A stretch of 5,028 nt of DNA. Origin: Hydrogenophaga sp. (lineage in GTDB: Bacteria; Pseudomonadota; Gammaproteobacteria; Burkholderiales; Burkholderiaceae). How positions within the stretch are numbered: position 1 is the first letter of the stretch; every line of letters begins with the position of its first letter. Where the stretch lies: NCBI GenBank assembly GCA_025458545.1, contig JALOSH010000272.1:1-5028 (forward strand). The letters run 5' to 3'. Below the pieces are notes generated by a model. It saw only the letters and a program-made list of their open reading frames with translations, had not been told where the DNA came from and made no database searches. Of the stretch, positions 1 to 5,028 are shown one piece after another. Made by a program: the position numbers and the translations under genes.

Positions 1-822
1 GCCGCCCTCTTCCATGAAACGGCGGATGTGCTCCCACATGGGGGCCACCATGGGCTCGGTCAGCGCCAGGCCCACCGCCACCTGAAAATGCCCGATCAGG
101 GTCGGGTCGTCCGCACTCTTGCGCACGGTGAAGGCCAGGCGGTGGATGCGCCGCGCACCCGTGCCACCCTGTGGCGCCACCTCGGTGTTGTGCTCGGCCT
201 GCACCAGATCCCAGTCGTAGGCGCAGGCCTTGACCGGCCAGGGCTTGAGCAGCCCCCACAGGCCGGGGGCGTGTTCCTGCTGCATCACGTACACCTTGCG
301 GTGCTGGCGGTCGAACACGATGGGCAGATCGCGCGGGCCACCCCAGAGCATGCGCACGGGGGTGCCGACCATGTAAAGGAAGAAGAGAAGGGAGAAGGCA
401 GCCATGCCGAGACCCCAAAAAAATACTGGTACTCCCTCCCAAAAAGTCATATGACTCATTTCCTTAAGAAATGGCCAGGAAGCCATCCACAAACCCAGTA
501 CAGCCCCGCCGCCCCCAATCATCAATCCAATCGCCGCCTGGATCATCTGCATACCCTGCAGTTCCTGGCGCATGGCGGTGTACTCGATGGCTTCGGCGTA
601 GGTGGCTTTGAGCCAGCCAAAGGCTTGGGGCGTGTCGGCTGCAAGGGCGCCCTTGCCGAACTGGCCGCGGGCCGGGCGCAGGCGCAGGCCACCGCGCTTT
701 TTGACCTGCTCGGCGCTGGCGTTGCCCTCGGCCACCCGGTCGCCCGCGGTGTAGATGGGCAGCACGTGCTGGCCGTGCTGGTACAAGGGCTCCAACACGG
801 TGGTGCGCTCGCCTGGGCTCAC
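1..822 (-). CDS. DUF6708-like two-helix membrane protein, candidate immunity protein (partial)
   Basis: The frame is open from the GTG at 822-820 to the left edge, giving 274 residues of an incomplete gene. The N-terminal 90 residues are soluble and basic (KKRGGLRLRPARGQ, 41-54). Two hydrophobic segments follow, at about 94-116 (IQAAIGLMIGGGGAVLGLW) and 131-153 (VPVFFWGLGMAAFSLLFFLY), separated by a short charged loop, so this is probably an inner-membrane hairpin. After it comes PIVFDRQHRKVYVM (167-180), then a soluble domain ending at the edge with PMWEHIRRFMEEGG. The FDRQ-type motif after a membrane hairpin resembles DUF6708 proteins, often found beside VasX-like effectors; this assignment is from memory. 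The start is chosen because GTG overlaps the stop of the repaired effector (GTGA); there is no clear Shine-Dalgarno, so translation is probably coupled. Because VasX-type toxins are countered by membrane proteins, immunity is the favoured role, but an accessory role in effector delivery is possible. The DNA for the loop and second helix is much lower in GC than its surroundings. Confidence 0.75.
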   Translation of the reverse strand, partial: MSPGERTTVLEPLYQHGQHVLPIYTAGDRVAEGNASAEQVKKRGGLRLRPARGQFGKGALAADTPQAFGWLKATYAEAIEYTAMRQELQGMQMIQAAIGLMIGGGGAVLGLWMASWPFLKEMSHMTFWEGVPVFFWGLGMAAFSLLFFLYMVGTPVRMLWGGPRDLPIVFDRQHRKVYVMQQEHAPGLWGLLKPWPVKACAYDWDLVQAEHNTEVAPQGGTGARRIHRLAFTVRKSADDPTLIGHFQVAVGLALTEPMVAPMWEHIRRFMEEGG

Positions 823-1141
823 GGCATGGGCCCGAGTTCGCTGATGGACTGCGGGCGGCGGGCTTCGCGTTCGGCCTGGGCCGGGTTGACGCCATGGCCC
901 AAGGCTTCGAGGGCGGCAAACTCTGCGTCGAGCGTTTCGTAGCGGTTGGGGCCAAGGCCAAAGCGGGTGCGGCGGATGAATTCTTGCTGCGCCGAGGGGG
1001 TGAGCATGACGGCCACCACCTCACCCACCAGGGTCAGGCCCAGCAAGATCATGCCCCAGCCGGTGAGGCCCAGGGCCGCGCCGCCCACCGCCCGCAGGCC
1101 CACGGCGGTGCCAGCCCGTCTGACCGCCATGTTGGCCAGCC
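819..1141 (-). pseudogene. Out-of-frame C-terminal piece of the VasX-like effector
   Basis: This piece continues the effector in a different reading frame. Read from about 1140 it gives LANMAVRRAGTAV, then a long hydrophobic segment including LTGWGMILLGLTLVGEVVAV, then a soluble tail with QQEFIRRTRFGLGPNRYETL and a stop at 821-819. Joining it to the upstream frame after G859 needs just one extra base: the minus-strand text CTCGGCTGGCC would become CTCGGCCTGGCC, giving ...GALGLANMAV... without a break. The repaired stop overlaps the GTG of the next gene as GTGA, the same type of junction as in the two upstream gene pairs, which supports this as the original end. An internal ATG at 1130 exists, but I see no ribosome binding site before it, so independent translation is unlikely. 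It could be a true deletion or a sequencing/assembly error in a GC-rich tract. Confidence 0.8.
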
Positions 1142-3715
1142 GAGCGCGCCCTGGGTGCCCAGGCGCCTGTTCATGAGGCCGGACACAGCGCCCCAGGCGA
1201 CGATGCCGCTGGCAGATGTGAAGCCCAGAGCAGTGCCAGTTGACAGCGCATAGGCATAACCCACAGTTGTAGCTTCGCTGGAAAACGATCTGTAAGCCTT
1301 AATCCCCTGCCCCACCGTCAACGAAAACCCCGACGCAGCCCCCGCCACGCTGCCAATGGCTTGCAGCGCGGCAATCGACACCGTGCCCCTGGCGGCTTGC
1401 GCGCCCAGGCGCTGGGTGAGGCTGGCGCCCCAGGCCGCTCTCTCATATTTTTGCCAATTGCTCAACACACCCATGCCATTGATCCACATCCCCAGCAGGC
1501 CAATCTGGCCGTCCAGGGTCAGGGTCACGCCGGGCATGGCGCGGCCCAGTTCCTGCGTCAGGTCCAGGGCGCGTTTTTGCCAGTTGGCGCTGCTTTGCAG
1601 CAGTTTGCCGAACACCTCTTCGCTCACGCGCAAGGTGCCCGGTGTGGCCGCGGCCAGGGCGGCCCGTGCCGCGCCACCGGCGGTGACACTGCCGACCCCG
1701 CTGGCGGCGAGGTCTTGCGGCTGTAAGCCGGCGGCGCGGGCTTCCACCGTGTCGGTGGCCAGTTGCAGGCGGATGCGCCCCTCGCGCACCTGGCCCGCCA
1801 TGCGCTTGAGCTGGCTGTTGCTCAGGGCATCGGCGCCGGCGGCGCGGCGGTTGTCCATCAGGGCGCGGGCTTCTTGCAGGCTCAGCTCGATCTCCACCAG
1901 CAAGGGGCGGCGCAGGGCACTCTGCTGCACGGCACTCTGGCCGGCCAGCGCCACGGTGCGGGCCACCGTCAGGCTGGCAAACAGGCGCCTTTGCAGATCG
2001 GCCGACAAGCCCATAAGGCTGGCACCGGCCACGGGCACGGTGGCCAAGCCGGTGCTGATGAGGCTGGCCCAGGACTGGGTGATGCTGAGCGACGCAGCCA
2101 CAAAGCCGGGGCGGATCAGCCAGCCGTGCTTGAGCAGCGCCGGGTGGACCTGCTCGCCCTCGCGCAGGCTGGTGAAGAAGGCCGCGCTGAGGTCGTGCAG
2201 CTTGTCGTTGCGGTTGTCCAGCAGGTACTGCGCCACGCTGCTCTTGAGCTCAGACTGGTTGCCCAGCAGGGCGTGCCACAGCCAGGCGTCTGCGTCCTGG
2301 GGCGACTTTTCCAGCTGGGTCTGGTAGCGCTGGTGCAGGCTGGCCTGCGGGCTCAGTGGGGCCGGTGTCCAGGCGCGGGCCACCTCCTGGGCATAGGCCT
2401 CGCCGGGGCTGTGGTCGCGCGCGGTTCCCGGGCGGTTGGGGTCCTGGTCGTCAAAGTGTTTCTGGAGGTAAACCGCCAGCCCGGGGTGGTGCAAAGCGGC
2501 CATCCAGTCGCGCTCCAGGCGCTCCTGGGGTTGCCCGTGGTCCCGGGTCATCTTGGCCTCGAACTCGGTGCGCCACGCCGAGATGGCGCTCTGGTCAAGA
2601 TACCGGCTGTAGCGCCGCCAGTTGCGCTCGGTGGCTTCCATGGCCCAGCGCTGCGCGCGCGCTTCGTGGTCTGGCAACACCACCCGCCCCATGCCCGGCC
2701 CGTGCATGAGCAGCTCTTGCCGGTCGGTCAGGGGCTCCCAGCGGGTGCCTTCGGGCCAGCCGCGTGGGTTCGGCCGCACGCGCATGATGTCGCGGAAAGC
2801 GCCCCCGTTCATCAGCGGCGTCACCGCCTCCGCACTTCGGGCCTCCTGCTCGTCCACCACGCTTTGGCGCAGCCCATCGCGCATTTGCAGGCTCACCAGC
2901 GGGTGGGCGTTCTCGGGTTTGGCCAGCTCTTGCCTGGCCAGCTCAAACCGGGCAAGCCGCAGCGCATTGAGCTCTGCCGCATAGCCAGCCGGGTCGGGCA
3001 ACACCACGGCCAGTTCGTGACCGGCGGTCGTGGGGTGGCGGGCCGCAGCGCTCGCCAGCGTCTGGGCCATGTTCTCCACCTGCCCGGCGTGGGCCAGGGT
3101 GTTGAACGGGAACATGGGGCCAATACCGCCGTCCACCCTGGGCAGGCGCCAGACGGTGACGTTGCATTCGAGCACCTGCCGTTTAAGGCTAGCCGCATCG
3201 GGCTTGAACGCCGGTGCCGCTGCGCTGCCGAGCTTGACCTCCACCATGGCCTGCGGGTTGGCTTTGTTCTGGTTCTTGAGCCTGTTGCTCCAGAGGTTGG
3301 CGCTGAAGGCCAGCCAGATGCTCTGGCCCATGAGTTCGTGCGCTTGCGGGATGCGCACGAGCTTGAAGCCCGAAGCGTTGTGGCCGTCGCGCCGGCACGA
3401 TTGCATCTGAGCATTGCCAAACGACGGGTGGTCTTGTGCCAGCACTTCGCCACGGTCGGTGACGGAGTAAACGACCCACTGGTCATCCTTGGGTATGTAA
3501 AGGTGCACGTAACCCGCACGCAACAGGCGCAGCACCGGGCGGCTTTCGGTCAGACCCGCCGGGATGAGCGGGGCCACCAGCGCCTGGTCTGCCCGCGCTT
3601 GGGACGAACCCGGGGCTTGCAAATCGCTGTGGAGGGCGATGGGGCTGGGACGCAGCAGCAGCAGCGACAACTCGCTTTTCTGGCAATACCTGCATTGGTC
3701 AATGGGGTTGCTCAT
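1049..3715 (-). CDS. VasX-like T6SS membrane-targeting effector, frameshifted near its C terminus
   Basis: The uninterrupted ORF encodes 888 residues; with the frame repaired near 1140 the product would be 965. The start MSNPIDQCRYCQK is chosen because its ATG overlaps the adaptor stop (ATGA) and is preceded by AGGAAGGA (3731-3724), a good ribosome binding site. Residues 1 to about 190 resemble the VasX N-terminal region: a C8-x2-C11 pair, VLRLLRAGYVHLYI (61-74) and WVVYSVTDRGEVL (80-92). The middle is charged and Trp/Arg-rich (about 310-450). From about 540 the protein becomes hydrophobic and Ala/Gly-rich, with candidate membrane segments near 541-571, 579-596, 776-800 and 820-848, and a charged, probably helical stretch at 603-660. 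This layout fits VasX-type pore-forming effectors, which depolarise the target inner membrane. No enzymatic motif was recognised. After G859 the frame switches to Trp/Pro/Arg-rich sequence unlike the rest and ends at 1049, while the expected hydrophobic continuation lies in another frame down to 819. The family call is good; pore formation is inferred. Confidence 0.85.
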   Translation of the reverse strand: MSNPIDQCRYCQKSELSLLLLRPSPIALHSDLQAPGSSQARADQALVAPLIPAGLTESRPVLRLLRAGYVHLYIPKDDQWVVYSVTDRGEVLAQDHPSFGNAQMQSCRRDGHNASGFKLVRIPQAHELMGQSIWLAFSANLWSNRLKNQNKANPQAMVEVKLGSAAAPAFKPDAASLKRQVLECNVTVWRLPRVDGGIGPMFPFNTLAHAGQVENMAQTLASAAARHPTTAGHELAVVLPDPAGYAAELNALRLARFELARQELAKPENAHPLVSLQMRDGLRQSVVDEQEARSAEAVTPLMNGGAFRDIMRVRPNPRGWPEGTRWEPLTDRQELLMHGPGMGRVVLPDHEARAQRWAMEATERNWRRYSRYLDQSAISAWRTEFEAKMTRDHGQPQERLERDWMAALHHPGLAVYLQKHFDDQDPNRPGTARDHSPGEAYAQEVARAWTPAPLSPQASLHQRYQTQLEKSPQDADAWLWHALLGNQSELKSSVAQYLLDNRNDKLHDLSAAFFTSLREGEQVHPALLKHGWLIRPGFVAASLSITQSWASLISTGLATVPVAGASLMGLSADLQRRLFASLTVARTVALAGQSAVQQSALRRPLLVEIELSLQEARALMDNRRAAGADALSNSQLKRMAGQVREGRIRLQLATDTVEARAAGLQPQDLAASGVGSVTAGGAARAALAAATPGTLRVSEEVFGKLLQSSANWQKRALDLTQELGRAMPGVTLTLDGQIGLLGMWINGMGVLSNWQKYERAAWGASLTQRLGAQAARGTVSIAALQAIGSVAGAASGFSLTVGQGIKAYRSFSSEATTVGYAYALSTGTALGFTSASGIVAWGAVSGLMNRRLGTQGALGWPTWRSDGLAPPWACGRWAARPWASPAGA

Positions 3716-4605
3716 GCGAGGTTTCCTTCCTGCGGAACGTTTTTGTGGGGTGATTTTTTGGCGGTGCCAGCCGTTTGCAGTGCATGGCGCCATTGGGCGG
3801 CGCTCACTGGTGCCCATCGGGCCGGATTGTCGCTGGGGTCGGTCAGTCGCAGGCCTCGTTGTTGGGCCAGGTGCCCATGCGCCTGCGCGCCCCTCGCCAG
3901 CAGCGCCCATTGGGCTTCACTGAATCGGATCAGTGCAGCGTCGTCGGACATGCTGGCCTCCCCGGCGGGCGCCGCGTTCAATTCACAGCAGGCAGCGTGT
4001 GCGTCAATCCACTGCCAGCTCTGCACTGGCGGCAGACGCTGCGCGACCGCGGCCTCGCCCAGCACGTTGAGGACCAGCCCCCATACCCTGCGGTCGGCCA
4101 GCCGCAGGTAACGCGCGCCCGTGTGGGCTCGGGTGCTCAGGGCCAGCCAGCCAGAGAGTTTTTGAGCCAACATCGGCCCGAACGCAGCGCTGTGCAGCCA
4201 CGCACCGACCCGGTGGGCGGGTTGCCCGTCTGCCGGCGCCTGCCAGCTTCGCACGGTTTCGCGCAGCGCCCATTCCAGCGTGGCTTCCAGCCAGGGGTCG
4301 TCCGAACCGCTCAGTTCGACCAGATAGGGCGCCAAAGCTGCATCCAGCTCCAGCAGGGGCGGTAGGCTCAGGGTGTGGCAAGCCCTGTCCCAACCCTTGC
4401 TGCGCAGCGCGTTCAGCGTTGCAGCATCCTGGTCGGCCGGTAAGGGTTCGCCGACCAACGGGTCGCCAGTCAGGGGGTCGATCAGCACAAACAGACCACT
4501 GCCGCCTGCACTGGCGCGCGCGCGCAAGGTCGGCGCATGCCGCTCATACAGTTGAGCGACACATTTGTCCGCATCAAAGCTGCTGCTCACAGCCGTTTGC
4601 CTCAC
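3712..4605 (-). CDS. DUF4123 domain protein, T6SS effector adaptor/chaperone
   Basis: This predicted 297-residue cytoplasmic protein lies between vgrG and the effector, the usual position for DUF4123 adaptors (Tap/TEC family), which bind an effector and load it on the cognate VgrG. DUF4123-like landmarks appear in order: a strand plus LDP-like motif, GLFVLIDP (about residues 37-44), APYLVEL (92-98), RVGAWLHS (133-140) and RYLRLADRRVW (165-175). A variable C-terminal part of about 120 residues follows, containing a CC pair in AHAACCELN. There is no signal peptide and no membrane segment. I chose the GTG at 4605-4603 because it overlaps the vgrG stop as GTGA, matching the other junctions in this operon. 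Another GTG at 4590-4588 has a GAGG about 9 nt upstream and is a real alternative. An ATG at 4653 would overlap vgrG by 52 bases and adds only an Arg/Ser-rich stretch, so it is unlikely. The stop overlaps the effector ATG (ATGA, 3715-3712). The family call is strong; its specific partner is inferred from position. Confidence 0.88.
   Translation of the reverse strand: MRQTAVSSSFDADKCVAQLYERHAPTLRARASAGGSGLFVLIDPLTGDPLVGEPLPADQDAATLNALRSKGWDRACHTLSLPPLLELDAALAPYLVELSGSDDPWLEATLEWALRETVRSWQAPADGQPAHRVGAWLHSAAFGPMLAQKLSGWLALSTRAHTGARYLRLADRRVWGLVLNVLGEAAVAQRLPPVQSWQWIDAHAACCELNAAPAGEASMSDDAALIRFSEAQWALLARGAQAHGHLAQQRGLRLTDPSDNPARWAPVSAAQWRHALQTAGTAKKSPHKNVPQEGNLA
3724..3731 (-). promoter_or_regulatory. 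Ribosome binding site of the effector gene
   Basis: The minus strand reads AGGAAGGA, 8 bases before the ATG at 3715-3713. It is the clearest Shine-Dalgarno sequence in the window. It lies inside the last codons of the adaptor gene and settles the effector start at MSNPID rather than the far-upstream in-frame ATG at 3910. Confidence 0.75.
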
Positions 4606-5028
4606 AACGCACTGGCTCCATTGGCTGCTGCGCCTTCGGTCGCGCTGGAACATTCCGCCAGCTTGCCCGGTTTCAACAAACTCACCGAAACACTCGCACT
4701 GGCACCCTCCGTGAAGTTCTTCATCCCCGCCTTGAAGGTGATGTTGCCCGGCGCGGCGAGGGTGATGTTGCCGCCGCTGATGGTGATGCCTGCGCCGCCT
4801 GCGGTGAGCAGGATCTTGGTGGGGCTGGTGGCGTTGATGCCGGCTGCCGTGCTGCTGATGTTCACGGCTTTGTCGGCGGCCACGTGGGTGGCGCCGCTCT
4901 GGCTTTGGCTGTTGACGTTGCCGCTGGCGGCGTGCAGCTGGATGCCGGTTTCTTTGTTCGGTTTCTGGCCGTTGCTGGCTTTGCCGTAGGTGTAGAGCAC
5001 GATGCCGTCTTTGGCGGCCAGGGCCCAG
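4602..5028 (-). CDS. vgrG: VgrG spike protein of the type VI secretion system, C-terminal part
   Basis: Only the last 141 residues are visible; the gene starts beyond the right edge. The first codons read WALAAKDGIVLYTYGKAS, and the segment that follows is a run of short beta-type repeats (VAADKAVNISSTAAGIN, then KILLTAGGAGITISGGNITL, then AAPGNITFKAG). This pattern is typical of the DUF2345 / C-terminal beta-helix extension of VgrG proteins, which form the trimeric needle tip of the T6SS and carry effectors. After the helix comes a tail of about 35 residues with a Ser/Ala-rich, low-complexity end (...EGAAANGASAL). I see no PAAR domain or fused toxin in this tail, so cargo is probably attached non-covalently, in line with the adaptor gene that follows. 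The stop codon TGA (4604-4602) overlaps the GTG start of the next gene by 4 bases. The family call is strong; the partner of the tail is inferred. Confidence 0.9.
   Translation of the reverse strand, partial: WALAAKDGIVLYTYGKASNGQKPNKETGIQLHAASGNVNSQSQSGATHVAADKAVNISSTAAGINATSPTKILLTAGGAGITISGGNITLAAPGNITFKAGMKNFTEGASASVSVSLLKPGKLAECSSATEGAAANGASAL

Noticed and set aside
464..1024. Minus-strand open frame of 186 codons spanning the effector end and the membrane-protein start
   Set aside because: Its product is Arg/Pro/His-rich low-complexity sequence in a third frame. The effector tail frame and the membrane-protein frame explain the same DNA better.
1130..1150. Programmed -1 ribosomal frameshift at the break in the effector
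   Set aside because: The minus-strand text around the break (CTCGGCTGGCC) has no slippery X-XXY-YYZ heptamer, and I see no obvious stimulatory structure. A single lost base is simpler.
3713..3910. Upstream in-frame ATG for the effector at 3910 (953 aa)
   Set aside because: The extra 65 residues are antisense-like, Arg/Pro-rich and lie wholly inside the adaptor gene. The ATG at 3715 has a strong ribosome binding site and a 4-base overlap.
1763..4111. Long open frame on the plus strand (782 codons), plus similar plus-strand frames at 28-942 and 1356-2327
   Set aside because: They lie antisense to the effector, adaptor and membrane-protein genes. Their sequences are His/Gln/Gly/Ala/Arg-rich with no recognisable domain, as expected for shadow frames in GC-rich DNA.
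4514..4525. Alternating GC run of 12 bases (possible Z-DNA or slippage site)
   Set aside because: It codes for an ordinary Arg/Ala stretch in the adaptor, and such runs are common by chance in GC-rich genomes.

Overview
The window is a high-GC stretch with every real gene on the minus strand, and it reads as part of a type VI secretion system (T6SS) effector island. The gene families, the strong G/C preference at third codon positions and the protein style point to a betaproteobacterium, most likely Burkholderiales in or near Comamonadaceae. That placement is inferred from recognition, not from a search.

In transcription order (right to left) the layout is as follows. (1) At 5028-4602 lies the C-terminal tail of a VgrG spike protein, whose beginning is outside the window. 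(2) At 4605-3712 lies a DUF4123 family adaptor/chaperone. (3) At 3715-819 lies a large effector with a VasX-like N-terminal region and a hydrophobic, colicin-like C-terminal half. As given, its reading frame is broken near position 1140, so the uninterrupted ORF stops at 1049 (888 aa) while the rest of the protein continues in another frame to 819. (4) At 822-1 lies the N-terminal 274 residues of a two-helix membrane protein that looks like the DUF6708 family, running off the left edge. It is the best immunity candidate visible here.

The genes form one tight unit. VgrG and the adaptor overlap as GTGA, the adaptor and the effector as ATGA, and the frame-repaired effector and the membrane protein again as GTGA. 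This implies translational coupling along one mRNA, with the promoter upstream of vgrG outside the window. By family knowledge, the DUF4123 protein loads the effector onto the VgrG tip, the effector is delivered into a neighbouring cell and attacks its membrane, and the downstream membrane protein would protect the producer.

The main anomaly is an apparent single-base loss in the effector. It removes the last hydrophobic segment of the toxin and would uncouple translation of the candidate immunity gene. It may be a real mutation or an assembly error. No RNA genes, insertion sequences, CRISPR arrays, terminators or gene-free stretches longer than 300 bases were seen.
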